A DNA stretch of 64,000 nucleotides. It comes from Planctomycetaceae bacterium (GTDB taxonomy: Bacteria > Planctomycetota > Planctomycetia > Planctomycetales > Planctomycetaceae). Numbering within the stretch: position 1 is the first letter of the stretch; each line of letters begins with the position of its first letter. The translations under genes were made by a program, and so were the position numbers. A model generated the notes under the pieces. That model was not told the DNA's origin and did not search any database. It was given only the letters and a program-made list of their open reading frames with translations. This document shows, piece by piece, positions 1-9,500 of this stretch. The DNA is taken from the NCBI GenBank assembly GCA_024742875.1, contig JANSXP010000006.1, positions 62,001 to 126,000 on the forward strand. The letters run 5' to 3'.

Positions 1-1137
1 TGCCGGCAGCAGCGATTTGGCCGCCATGGTTTCCGGTGGTTCAATGCCGGCCAGTTCCAGAATGGCGGGGCCGATGTCCATTTGCTGACACAAACCGTCG
101 ATCCGCCTGTTGGCTTCAAAACGCCCGGGGCTCCACACGATTAGCGGCATCTTCGTGATGATGTCGTACATCGTCCACTTCTGGCTGTGACCGTGGTCCG
201 TCAGGCAATCGCCATGATCACTGGTGAAGATCACGACGGCATTGTCCAGGTAGCCCTTGTTTTCGAGTGAATCGAGGATCTCGCCGATCTTTGTATCGAT
301 CATCGTCACGTTGGCCAGATAGTAGGCTCGCTGTCGATGCCGCTCTTCCTGCGTGGGATTGTCTTTGTGCACCACGCTGTCATGGTCAATATCGAAGTTG
401 TGCTGCCGCAGCACCTTGAATGCGCGCGGCTGATTTTCTTTTTCCTCATCGGTGACCTCCATCAGCGGCAGGTCTTTGCTCATGTACTTCTCGGCCTCTT
501 CGGGCGTCGGATCGTACGGCGGATGCGGCCCGGGGAATCCAATCTGCAGGAACAGAGGCTGTTCGGTTTTGGGCTTGGTGTCGATCCACCAGGTAGCCAT
601 ATTGCCCACAAAATTATCCGACTGCATGTCGGCATCCAGTTCCCACAGAAACGCCCCCAGCGCGTCTTTGTAGTCCTCGCGCTGGCGATAGAGTTCCCGC
701 TGCTGCTTCACCAGCCCGCGGGCATGCAGCGCCTTATCCCACTCGTCGTAGTAGTAACGTTCTTCCATGTAGCGGTCTTTGTTCTCGACCACATACCGCT
801 CATCAAACCCCATCGGTGTGTGGTAGGGATACGTGTGCATCTTGCCAATGTTGATGCAGCGGTAGCCACTTTCCGACAGTGACTCGATCCAGCCGTGATT
901 CCACTGATCGGCGTTTTTCAAAATGCCTGTCGTGTGCGGGTAGTAGCCCGTGAACAGACTGGCACGTGACGGCGCGCAACTGGGAGCCGAGATGTGGCAA
1001 TTGGTAAACGTGGTGCCTTCGCGGACGAGCCGATCGAGGTTCGGCGTGTCCATGTAGTCAAAGCCCAGTTCTGCGATGGTGTCAAACCGCTGCTGGTCGG
1101 TGATGATGAAGATGATGTGGGGACGCTCGTCGGCCAT
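1..1137 (-). CDS. Sulfatase family protein (3' end cut by window edge)
   Basis: Alkaline-phosphatase-superfamily sulfatase, which hydrolyses sulfate esters, probably from sulfated polysaccharides as is common in planctomycetes. The protein starts MADERPHIIFIITDQQ, giving the usual N-terminal metal-binding Asp14-Gln. The formylglycine motif is intact: Cys54-Ala-Pro-Ser-Arg within SCAPSRASLFTG, so this is a Cys-type sulfatase needing a formylglycine-generating enzyme. Further along, TSDHGD and a KW motif of the family are present. About 379 codons are visible and the C-terminus lies outside the window. No signal peptide is visible at this start, which is unusual for planctomycete sulfatases. 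The substrate cannot be read from the sequence. Confidence 0.93.
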   Translation of the reverse strand, partial: MADERPHIIFIITDQQRFDTIAELGFDYMDTPNLDRLVREGTTFTNCHISAPSCAPSRASLFTGYYPHTTGILKNADQWNHGWIESLSESGYRCINIGKMHTYPYHTPMGFDERYVVENKDRYMEERYYYDEWDKALHARGLVKQQRELYRQREDYKDALGAFLWELDADMQSDNFVGNMATWWIDTKPKTEQPLFLQIGFPGPHPPYDPTPEEAEKYMSKDLPLMEVTDEEKENQPRAFKVLRQHNFDIDHDSVVHKDNPTQEERHRQRAYYLANVTMIDTKIGEILDSLENKGYLDNAVVIFTSDHGDCLTDHGHSQKWTMYDIITKMPLIVWSPGRFEANRRIDGLCQQMDIGPAILELAGIEPPETMAAKSLLPA

Positions 1138-1202
1138 GTGGTTCGTTTCAGCAGGAATCTGTTTGCGTGGATCAGTTGACAGTGTTCAGCGGGGCGACAT
1201 TG

Positions 1203-1892
1203 TTACCGACCTGTCGCCACCGTGGAAGCGACAATGGAAGGGACAATGGCGGCCACGATAATGGCCGTCTGAATGGCCTTGATGGTTTCCTGTGTGGCGC
1301 CTTCTGCCAGAATGTTTCCGCTGGCCAGATTCACGATGCGTTCCTGATGCTGTTCCAGTTCCGCAGGCGCAAAATTCTCCTTCAGCAGGCCGGCGTGCCG
1401 GGCCAGTGCAACCAGCACCGTCGTGCGGGCATCGGCCGCCGCATCGCGGAACATCAAAGCCGCCATCCGCTGCCGAATTTCGTCTTCGAACGTGCCGTCC
1501 AGTTCCGGATAGATGCGACGGGAGAAGACCCAGAGCACCTTTTTCTCATCGGCCGTCACAATGCCTTTTTCGGCCAGCTGACCGGCGACTCGATGTGGCA
1601 GATCCCTGATCTGTGCCGCCTTCGACACCCAGTGCGAGAGATTGCGGGGCTTATCACACGCCTTGATCAACTGGATGACTTCACAAAGAATCTCATCGTC
1701 GGGCAGATCCTGATCGGGCACTGTCACGTCGCCTTTGCCGTCATCCGCCGCCTTAATGCGGTCCTGCAGCAGCAGTTCACTCAGTAAGCCACCCGCAATG
1801 GAGTACAGATACATGCCGTGCGTGAAGGTCCCCTTTTTGTCGTTCAGGGCCAGCAGCACAATTTCGTGGTGTAAAAACAGCGTTTGACTCAT
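1203..1892 (-). CDS. GPP34/GOLPH3-domain protein
   Basis: Protein of 229 residues matching the GPP34 (Golgi phosphoprotein 3/Vps74) family: N-terminal TLFLHHEIVLLALNDKKG, then YSIAGGLLSELLLQDRI, an all-helical body with EKGIVTADEKKVLWVF, and a C-terminal helix ending in an Ala/Ile/Val-rich stretch that could be a membrane-associating hairpin. In eukaryotes the family binds phosphatidylinositol-4-phosphate and recruits glycosyltransferases; the bacterial role is largely unknown. I chose the start at MSQTLFLHHE because the 29 upstream in-frame codons look like untranslated sequence and the family begins here. It stands alone, between the sulfatase and the divergent reductase gene. Family assignment is from remembered sequence pattern. 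Confidence 0.8.
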   Translation of the reverse strand: MSQTLFLHHEIVLLALNDKKGTFTHGMYLYSIAGGLLSELLLQDRIKAADDGKGDVTVPDQDLPDDEILCEVIQLIKACDKPRNLSHWVSKAAQIRDLPHRVAGQLAEKGIVTADEKKVLWVFSRRIYPELDGTFEDEIRQRMAALMFRDAAADARTTVLVALARHAGLLKENFAPAELEQHQERIVNLASGNILAEGATQETIKAIQTAIIVAAIVPSIVASTVATGR

Positions 1893-2171
1893 CAGCGGAT
1901 CTCCGGAAACCTGGAATCGCCGATGATACGGCACGACCGTCTTTCTTGCACGCCCACCAGCAGTCGCCGGCGTCCACAAGCCAGCCTGAGTCTCTGTCTC
2001 AACGAACGCGGCAGAACTGCCATGCCAGTTTCAGCCACGAGAACCCATTTTCCGTTTGCCCCGAACTTCAAAGTGACAGAACACTTCCCGCTTTTGTGCG
2101 CATAGATTTGATCTGCACAACCGAATGATACGTCACAAAGGCAGACACATTTCCGCAAATGGGGCAGGCAC

Positions 2172-3233
2172 ATGGCAGACTTCAAGGTAACGGAACTGGA
2201 TCCCAACACAGATTTCGACAACCTCACATACTGGGATGTCGTCATTATTGGAGCCGGCCCTGGCGGTCTGGCGGCCAGCCTCACGACCGCTCACCGAGGA
2301 TTGACCACACTCGTAGTTGAAGCCAAATCAGAACCCGGTGGTCAGCCCCAGTTTCTCTACGCCGACAAGAAGATCGTCGATATCCCCGGTTTTCCGGATG
2401 GCATCACGGGGCACGAACTGTCTGAACGGACGTTCCGCCAGGCGGTTGACGCGCTGGTGCAGTTCCGATTCAACGAAGAGCTCACTGAGATTCTGGACAC
2501 CGAAGAGACGGGCAACGACGAGCGATTGAAGAAGGTCGTCACCTCGCACGGAGAGTATCTGTGTCGCAAGGTGATTCTGGCGTGCGGCCTGCTGCATTAT
2601 CCCCGCCGACTGCCCGTGCTGGATGCGCTCAACTACAAAAAAGTGCACTACAAGGTGCCGCGGATCAACGACTACCACGACGACCATGTGCTGATTGTGG
2701 GTGGTGGCGACAGCGCTCTGGATGCGGCCGTCATGGCGCTGCAGCGAAACGCGCGAGTCGACGTCATCGTCCGGGAAGAAACACCCATCGGAAAAGCGGA
2801 CAGCGTCGGACGCATTCGCGAACTGGGCGGGACCATTCGCACGGGAATCGAGGTGAAGTCCGCCGATCTGCAGGAAGGTCACATTCAGACGTGCCTGACA
2901 GACGACACACAACTTTCGTCGGAACTGGCGATCGTGCAGATTGGATTCCTGTCCGCCAAAGAGACGTTTGAGCGTCTGGCCATTCGCCTGAACGATGACG
3001 GCAGCATTGCCATTGATCCCTATTTTGAGACCAGTCGACCCGGCATTTTTGCCGTAGGCGATGTCCATGGGGATATTAAACTGGTGACCGTCGCCTGGGC
3101 GGAAGGCATTCAGGCGGCCATTTATGCGTTTAAAGAGATCACCAGTCCTTACTGGCTGAATGAAAAACGCCTGCGTGATCACAAGCTTGTGATGATTGGC
3201 GAGAAGATCACACGGGCGGCCACCGCCGGTTGA
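2172..3233 (+). CDS. Thioredoxin-reductase-like ferredoxin-NADP reductase / FAD-NAD(P) oxidoreductase
   Basis: Two-dinucleotide-fold flavoprotein of 353 residues. The FAD site GAGPGG is at residues 27-32 and the second nucleotide site VLIVGGGDSALDAA lies mid-protein; near the C-terminus PGIFAVGDVHG is the usual FAD-binding GD motif. There is no CxxC redox pair between the domains, so it is not a thioredoxin reductase; the pattern fits the type-2 ferredoxin/flavodoxin-NADP reductase group, which moves electrons between NAD(P)H and ferredoxin in the cytoplasm. Start chosen at MADFKVTELD. A small membrane protein follows 95 bp downstream on the same strand. The electron partner is inferred, not seen. 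Confidence 0.85.
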   Translation: MADFKVTELDPNTDFDNLTYWDVVIIGAGPGGLAASLTTAHRGLTTLVVEAKSEPGGQPQFLYADKKIVDIPGFPDGITGHELSERTFRQAVDALVQFRFNEELTEILDTEETGNDERLKKVVTSHGEYLCRKVILACGLLHYPRRLPVLDALNYKKVHYKVPRINDYHDDHVLIVGGGDSALDAAVMALQRNARVDVIVREETPIGKADSVGRIRELGGTIRTGIEVKSADLQEGHIQTCLTDDTQLSSELAIVQIGFLSAKETFERLAIRLNDDGSIAIDPYFETSRPGIFAVGDVHGDIKLVTVAWAEGIQAAIYAFKEITSPYWLNEKRLRDHKLVMIGEKITRAATAG

Positions 3234-3328
3234 AGAGGTGGGATCATCACGCCGCATCCCGTGTTCGAACTTCACGCACGTGGCATCGACCAGCCTCATC
3301 CGTCCGCACCTGTCTCGACCGACCAACC

Positions 3329-3796
3329 ATGACGGACCACGATCCACTGTTTACGGAAAACATCAAAGAGCCCATCAACTTTGGTCGCTGGCTGGGCCTG
3401 CTGATCACATGGGACGGACTGTTTCCCGTGGCCCTGATCTTTGCTCCCGAATTTCTCCGCTGGATGTGGCCCGGCAATTTGCCCGCGCGTGACATGACGG
3501 TGGTTCTGCTGGTCATTGCTGCGCTATTTATTCGCCTGGGCGTGGGACTGAAGCATATCTCATCAAATTTCTGCGGCCCATGGATGCGGACAGTTCAGAA
3601 GTCACTGCTGATCCTGATGGTGCTGTTTCTGGTGATGATGGACTCTCTGCTGATGATCATCCCGTTTCGGCGGGGCATGACGGCCGGCGACGTCATCTTT
3701 CTGAGCGTCGTCGCCAGCATTTACCTGGGCGGCATGGCAGTGGTCTTGTACCCCGGCCGACGATCACGCGATCTGGACGCGCTGGACTCACCGTAG
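3329..3796 (+). CDS. Small four-helix membrane protein, unknown function
   Basis: Protein of 155 residues with four hydrophobic segments, roughly residues 21-42, 52-72, 86-110 and 117-138, separated by short loops such as KHISSNFCGPW. The start at MTDHDPLFTEN is preferred over in-frame upstream ATG codons because the upstream translation is Arg/Ser-rich and not membrane-like. It may be cotranscribed with the preceding reductase (95-bp gap) and is convergent with the NADH dehydrogenase gene. I do not recognise a named family. A membrane partner for one of the neighbouring flavoproteins is a guess only. Confidence 0.75.
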   Translation: MTDHDPLFTENIKEPINFGRWLGLLITWDGLFPVALIFAPEFLRWMWPGNLPARDMTVVLLVIAALFIRLGVGLKHISSNFCGPWMRTVQKSLLILMVLFLVMMDSLLMIIPFRRGMTAGDVIFLSVVASIYLGGMAVVLYPGRRSRDLDALDSP

Positions 3797-3858
3797 TGTG
3801 TTGAGGATTCGCGCGATCGGGTCCACACTTGCAGAGCCCAGCCTCGTCCAGGACCTGT

Positions 3859-5178
3859 CTAAGACGGCCGGCTCTCTGGCGGTTTCCCAACAATCAAGCG
3901 GGCGCCTCGCCGCCACGTGAGGTAGGACCACGCCCAACTCATCACGACGAATAGTCGATTGCGAAATCCGGTCAGATAGTAGATGTGCACAACCAGCCAC
4001 ATCCACCACGCAAAGAATCCGGTAATGCGTCTGTCACCCGACTGCACGATGGCACGACTGCGACCAATCGTGGCCATGCTGCCCTTATCGTGATAGCAGA
4101 ACGCCTCTCTCGGCTGCCCCTGCAGGTCACGGAGAATCGTTTTTGCCAGATAGCGTCCCTGCTGCATGGCGACGGGCGCCACTCCTGCCAGCGGCTTGCC
4201 GTCGGTCTTACAACAGGCCTGATCCCCGGCAACAAACACGCGGGCATGATCGCCCACGCTCAGGTCCGCATTGACACAGACCCGACCGACGTGATCTGTC
4301 GACAGTCCCAGTCGCTCTCCCAGCGGTGAAGCCTTCACACCGGCCGCCCACAGGACAGTCGCTGCTTCAATGTACTCTTCGCCGATGCGAACACCGTCAG
4401 CCGACACATCGGTCACCAGACTGCTGTTCCACACCTGCACTCCCAGTTTTTCCAGATCACGTGTCGCGCGACTGGACAGTTGCTGATCAAACATCGGCAG
4501 TATACGGCTGCCACCTTCCACCAGAATCACGCGAGCCAGTCGTGCGTCCACGTTGCGAAAATCACGGGCCAGCGTGTGCCGGCTCATTTCACCGATCGCG
4601 CCCGCCAGTTCGACGCCCGTCGGTCCACCTCCGACCACCACAAACGTCATCTGCTTTTTGCGACGTTCCGGATCCGTCTCGCGTTCCGCCCGCTCGAAAG
4701 CGGTCAGCACGCGACGACGAATCTCAGTGGCCTGCTCAAGCGTCTTCAGACCGGGCGCAAATGGCTCCCATTCATCGTGGCCAAAATAGCTGTGCCCGGC
4801 GCCGCAGGCCAAAATCAGATAGTCCCACGCGACGTTGTCCGCCGTCGTCTCCGCGATCGCTGTGTCGTCCGCGTCAGCCGAGCTGGCATCTGCCTCGATG
4901 GGCAGTACGGAAACTGTTTGGGCGTCAAAGTTTACGCTCTGCACCTCGCCCTGGACCACACACGCATTGTCCTGCCCGGACAGCATGCTGCGAATGGGGG
5001 CCGCGATATCGGCCGGACTGAGCCCCGCCATGGCCACCTGATACAGCAGGGGCTGAAACAGGTGGTGGTTGCGTTTGTCGATCAGAGTGATCTTAACGTC
5101 CGACGACGAAGAAAGTCCCTTCGCTGCAGCCAGACCAGCGAACCCACCTCCCACGATGACTACCTTCTTTGTCGTCAT
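3859..5178 (-). CDS. ndh: Type II NADH dehydrogenase (NDH-2)
   Basis: Single-subunit flavoprotein of 439 residues that oxidises NADH and reduces membrane quinone without pumping protons. The FAD site VVIVGGGFAGLAAAKGL is at the N-terminus, followed by NHHLFQPLLYQVA and GLSPADIAAPIR typical of the family; the NADH site FVVVGGGPTGVELAGAIGEM sits near mid-protein; VFVAGDQA and GVAPVAMQQGRYLA complete the FAD region. The C-terminus has an amphipathic/hydrophobic stretch (WWMWLVVHIYYLTGFRNR) matching the membrane anchor of NDH-2. An alternative start six codons upstream exists, but MTTKKVVIVGGG fits the family better. It is convergent with the small membrane protein gene. Confidence 0.92.
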   Translation of the reverse strand: MTTKKVVIVGGGFAGLAAAKGLSSSSDVKITLIDKRNHHLFQPLLYQVAMAGLSPADIAAPIRSMLSGQDNACVVQGEVQSVNFDAQTVSVLPIEADASSADADDTAIAETTADNVAWDYLILACGAGHSYFGHDEWEPFAPGLKTLEQATEIRRRVLTAFERAERETDPERRKKQMTFVVVGGGPTGVELAGAIGEMSRHTLARDFRNVDARLARVILVEGGSRILPMFDQQLSSRATRDLEKLGVQVWNSSLVTDVSADGVRIGEEYIEAATVLWAAGVKASPLGERLGLSTDHVGRVCVNADLSVGDHARVFVAGDQACCKTDGKPLAGVAPVAMQQGRYLAKTILRDLQGQPREAFCYHDKGSMATIGRSRAIVQSGDRRITGFFAWWMWLVVHIYYLTGFRNRLFVVMSWAWSYLTWRRGARLIVGKPPESRPS

Positions 5179-5246
5179 TGAATGCTCCGGAAACAAAAGA
5201 GTGAACGCTCAAAGGACACTCTCCGTTGACCGGTGTTCGCAGACTC

Positions 5247-5714
5247 TCAGGAAACCCTGAACGCGGGAAGGGGGTTGTCCACGCTCGGGAATGAGGCGCT
5301 GAACTGTGATGACGCACCGGAGGACGCCTCATCACACGCGCGGCCTGCAGACCGTCTACTGTGAACCGTCGACGACGAACAACCTTCACCGGGCAGCAGC
5401 AGCACGTCACCGTCAAACACGGCCCGTGATGAGTCCCTGCAGCAAAGCCGGGCACAAATGGGTTCCGTCAGATGCCGCCGCTGCACATGCAAAATGGCCG
5501 TGGTGTGCTCTCCAGCCAGAGTCAGGTCCACCTCACAGCAGGCTTCAGAAGACTTCAGCGACCGCTGCTGCACGACAAACAGATCGTCAAACAGCACAAA
5601 CTGATCTCCGACATCCAGCTGCAGCAAACGACCATCCGAGGGGGCGATCCGCACCTGATCGATGCGGTACCATGCCCGCACGGCATCCAGCAGCTTTCTC
5701 ATCACACGTTTCAT
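5247..5714 (-). CDS. Hypothetical protein downstream of pspA
   Basis: Protein of 155 residues, not recognised. The first 110 residues look like a compact beta-rich domain (RIAPSDGRLLQLDVGDQFVLFDD, TTAILHVQRRHLTEPICARL, FDGDVLLLP); the last 45 are Ser/Ala-rich and low complexity. Six cysteines occur, including two CC pairs (EACCEV and RLCCRD). It lies 69 bp downstream of the PspA-family gene on the same strand, so co-expression in an envelope-stress unit is plausible. The C-terminal third might be over-read, although there is no earlier stop. Confidence 0.6.
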   Translation of the reverse strand: MKRVMRKLLDAVRAWYRIDQVRIAPSDGRLLQLDVGDQFVLFDDLFVVQQRSLKSSEACCEVDLTLAGEHTTAILHVQRRHLTEPICARLCCRDSSRAVFDGDVLLLPGEGCSSSTVHSRRSAGRACDEASSGASSQFSASFPSVDNPLPAFRVS

Positions 5715-5783
5715 CGTTAACTCCTGCTGCCGCGAACCGACTCCGCCCGCTGCCGATGCCGCGGGCGGAGCGGTCGGCCAGTC

Positions 5784-6458
5784 TCACTCGCTGATGTTCG
5801 CTCGCAACTGTGCCAGTTCTTCTTCGAGCCGGCGGTCGCGTTCTTCCTGTTCGAACTGATACTTCAATTCGTCAGCGTCCGGATCACGACCATCCATGCG
5901 ATCCCACGCTTCGCTCAGAGCTTCTTCCCGATCGACCCTGTCCTCCAGCTTCCGAAACTGAGCGAATGCTGATTTTGATGTGGTTCGCTCCAGCGCTGAG
6001 TTGATCTTCTGCGCGGACGTGGCCCGCGCAATCCGGGCGGTCAGAAGCGTTTTCTTTTGACGCGCCTGTCGGATCTTGTCTTCCAGATCCGACACGGATC
6101 GCCGCAGTTTTTCCACCTCTGCCTGTTGACGGGAATGCTCCGCTTCGTAGCGATCCGCACGCTCTCCGGCCGCCAGTTTCTGATCAAGCGCGGCTTTGGC
6201 CGAACTGTCGTCGCCACGCTGCAGCGCGGAGGCAGCTCTTTGCTGCCACTGCTCGGACTCTCCACGTTCCCGCTCCAGACGTTTGCGCATCTGAATTTCG
6301 TCCGCCACGGCTTCGGCCACACTGCCGCGAATGCGATCCAGCTCTTCATCCATATCGATGATCAGCTGGTGCAGCATTCGCTCCGGGTCTTCCACCTTCT
6401 CCCGCAGGGTGGTGATGTTGGAACGCATAATCAAACTGAAATTTGTCAGCCACTTCAT
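5784..6458 (-). CDS. pspA: PspA/IM30 family protein
   Basis: Protein of 224 residues of the PspA/Vipp1 (ESCRT-III-like) family, which coats and stabilises the inner membrane under stress. The N-terminal amphipathic helix is MKWLTNFSLIMRSNITTLREK, followed by EDPERMLHQLIIDMDEELDRIRGS, close to the family signature, and a long coiled coil with LQRGDDSSAKAALDQKLAAGERA and RKLEDRVDREEALSEAW. The C-terminus is charged (EEERDRRLEEELAQLRANISE-like). No PspF-type regulator gene adjoins it; the only nearby partner is the small gene downstream. The length matches typical PspA (about 220). Confidence 0.92.
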   Translation of the reverse strand: MKWLTNFSLIMRSNITTLREKVEDPERMLHQLIIDMDEELDRIRGSVAEAVADEIQMRKRLERERGESEQWQQRAASALQRGDDSSAKAALDQKLAAGERADRYEAEHSRQQAEVEKLRRSVSDLEDKIRQARQKKTLLTARIARATSAQKINSALERTTSKSAFAQFRKLEDRVDREEALSEAWDRMDGRDPDADELKYQFEQEERDRRLEEELAQLRANISE

Positions 6459-6495
6459 GAGATCTCTCCTGTCAGAGAAGGTTGATAAGGGAAGA

Positions 6496-6518
6496 GCAAA
6501 GTCCGCTCCGGACTTTGC
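6496..6518 (-). terminator. Inverted repeat, possible terminator of the 1,271-codon gene
   Basis: Perfect 10-bp stem GCAAAGTCCG/CGGACTTTGC with a 3-base loop, lying between the end of the large membrane protein gene and the start of pspA. On the minus strand it is followed only by a pyrimidine-rich run, not a clean T tract, so it may attenuate rather than stop transcription. Confidence 0.45.
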
Positions 6519-6578
6519 CTGATCATGCCGCGAACCACCACATCTTGGTCCGCGGACACGATCGATTCGGACAGCCGG

Positions 6579-9500
6579 CTACTGCCAGGTCGCCAGCTCG
6601 GCGCTGATCAGGCGAATCCTGGCCAGCAGTTTTTCGCGGTGGTTCTCACAGAATGCCGCCAGAGCGATCACACCAATGCCAAAGGCGATACCAAAGGCCC
6701 ACAGCAGGCTGGGATGATCGATGGTAGAGCGAACCACCATCGCCAGAAGATCGGCAAACAGAAACGCAGAGCCGGCGTACATCAGCACACGAATTCGCAG
6801 GCCCATCGCGAGCAGCACCAGCAGCGTGCTCAGGACCATCAGAATCAGCATGTGCGTCCAGCTGCCATCCAGAACTTCAAACAGCGGTGATACCAGGATC
6901 GTCAAAGCACCGATGTATCGCAGCGGATCGTGAGAGACGCGCGGCAGTTCCCGTTTGAGAATCTCAACAAACAGCAGAATCGAAACGCCAACCGGCACCA
7001 GGTACAGCTCCAGTGCGTGCAGATCAAAACTGCGCCACAGCAGCATCAGGCCCGTGTTCATGATTACGCCAGACAGCAAGGCAAAACCCCGGCTGCGATG
7101 CAGGATGGCCTGGTAAGCGTAGATGCCGGAAGCCAGCATCATCGACAGTGAGTTGATGGCCGGACTGACGAACGCTCCGGCATCCAGAAATCGCAGCACA
7201 CCGATTCCTGCCGTGATTCCCGGCAGCACGCGGCCCACGGTCTGTGAAGGTTTGCCCAGCACGGCGAATCGTGGGTAGCGCTGCGCCGATCCCGCCAGTG
7301 TCAGGGCCAGAATGGCGGTCCCCAGAATCACAAACTGCCCCAGGCCGGTGCCAAAACTGAGCACCCCCTGAGCCATCAGAAAAGCCACACAGGCGGCGAT
7401 CACTGTGTATCCACACCACACGTGTGCTTCACGACTGCGACGGATCGCCTGAATCAGTTCGCCGACCGCCAGGGCAGCCAGACTACTGACCACGACCACC
7501 AGCGAAATGCCGGTCACTGGCCCCATTGCGAACAGCAGACAGATCAAAGCGGCTGCGGCAGCCCGCAGCACACCCGTCCAGGTATCGCTGGTAATCTGAT
7601 CGAGGCTCTTCCAGCGAATATCGAACAGCGAAATACTGACGGCGATGCCACCGAGCAGCCAGGGCAGGGCTTCGTAGCCGACAGGATTATTCAGAGCGCT
7701 GGAAATCAGTCCGCGAAAACCGCCCATCCAGCCAGCCAGCAGCAACAGCTGGAGGTTGGCGCAGATGGCCTGAAAGGTTCGCTGAGAGGGCGTCCACCGA
7801 CGTCGATCAACGATGAAGAACGTGAGCAGGCACAGCATGGCCGCTGCCCGTGCGGGCAACTGGAAGAACAGGCAGCTGAACAGCAGCAGTCCCATCAGCC
7901 AGACTTCCGCAACTCGGCCAACCGCCGGTCGCACACCGCCAGTCTTCTCTGTCGTGCGTCCGGCCACCAGGATCAACAGACCACTTTCCACAATCACCCA
8001 GACCACACTCCACCACGCAGGTGGCAGAGGCAGACCGGACGACAACAGCGCGGCGGAAGTCACAAGAGGCAGGACCACCGCCATGGCGATGGCCGTCACA
8101 CGACTGCGGAAGACCATCGTCGCCGCTGCGAGCCAGCCGGCGATTACAGTCGTGGCCAGACTCAGCTGACCGGCCACGGAATCACCGGCCAGAGCATCGC
8201 CGTGGATGGACATCACCTGCAGCAGATGAAACGGAGCAGCCAGACACGCCAGGACCACAAGACTCAGGTCACAAAGTGGCACAACGGACGCCTGCAGCAG
8301 GCGTGTCCAGCCGTTCTCCGATTCCGCAGGGTGATGGTCAGTCAGCCGCAGCTGCGTCGCATCAAAGCCCAGGCGATTTCTCAGTTCATTCAGGGGGACC
8401 GACCAGGAGAGCTGTCGTGTGAGAATCAGCAGCAGGTAACACATCAGCGAGATGCCAGCCGCCGCGATACTGGCAGCGTCCACAATCGTGCGGCCATCAA
8501 CCTGCAGTCCCACTGCCCAGCGTACGGTGGCAAAGGCGGCCATGCCCCAGAAGAAGAGCCCGGAAAAGTAGCCGGGGCTGCGAGCCGTGTAGCCGACGAA
8601 GGCCGTCATCAACAGACCGTACTGCCACATCGCGGCTGTCGCCAGCGGCTGATGCATCTGCAGCAGTGCCATCACCACCCAGTGTCCAGCCAGTAATACA
8701 GCAAGGACCAGTCCGACGTAGCGAATGATTTCGCGGTTTTCGCCGGTCGGCTTCTGAAGCAGCCACGAATACTCGTTCAGCTGACCATCTTCAGATCGGT
8801 GTACCAGCAGTGAGCGGGACTCCAGAGGGATTCGCCCCAGCAGGCGGTCCGGCAGTCGCACGGACGTCATCAGCAGCGACAGTCCAGCCAGTGCTGTGGC
8901 CGCCCAGACAACCGGCAGATGACAGACCGCCATGTCATTCAGGGCGGGAACCGCCACAGCCGTCATGACGATCACAGACAGCAGGGAGACCAGCGCGTAG
9001 CGACGGTCACGAAAGGCAACCGCATACAATACGAAGGCAGCGGAATTGGCCGCCGCCACCCAGAACAATGACACAATGTCTGTCGCGGAGAAGGCCAGCA
9101 GAACGACGGCCAGTATGGTGACGAACTGCTTGATGCTGCGCTGAACGGCCTGCAGATGACGCTCACGGAAACGACGCGAGATCAAAGCCAGTGTTCCCAG
9201 CAGCGGCAGGTAAGTCACGCCGTACAGCGACAAAGGTACGCGGTCCCGGTTAATGGCCGCCGCCGTATTGCTTTTGAGCATCTGCACTACATCAGCAAAG
9301 AGGACCGGGCACGTCTGGTAGGCGATCACAGAAAAGATCAGGCCCACCCACACGAAACCCGTATGACGCGTGTCAGCTGCAGCCACAAACATGAGAACCG
9401 CGGCCACTGCCGCTGTGGGAATCACGGCATATGTTGTCGGCCCCGTGTAAGAGAAACCGGAAAACGACAGTGTGACGGCCACAACCGTGAGCACCAGCGA

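Noticed and set aside
337-882. Plus-strand open frame of 181 codons
   Set aside because: It lies opposite the sulfatase gene, whose motifs are intact, and the translation has no recognisable pattern; it is an antisense shadow.
7422-8696. Plus-strand open frame of 424 codons
   Set aside because: It is antisense to the large membrane protein; the Gln/His/Arg-rich composition is that of a reversed hydrophobic gene.
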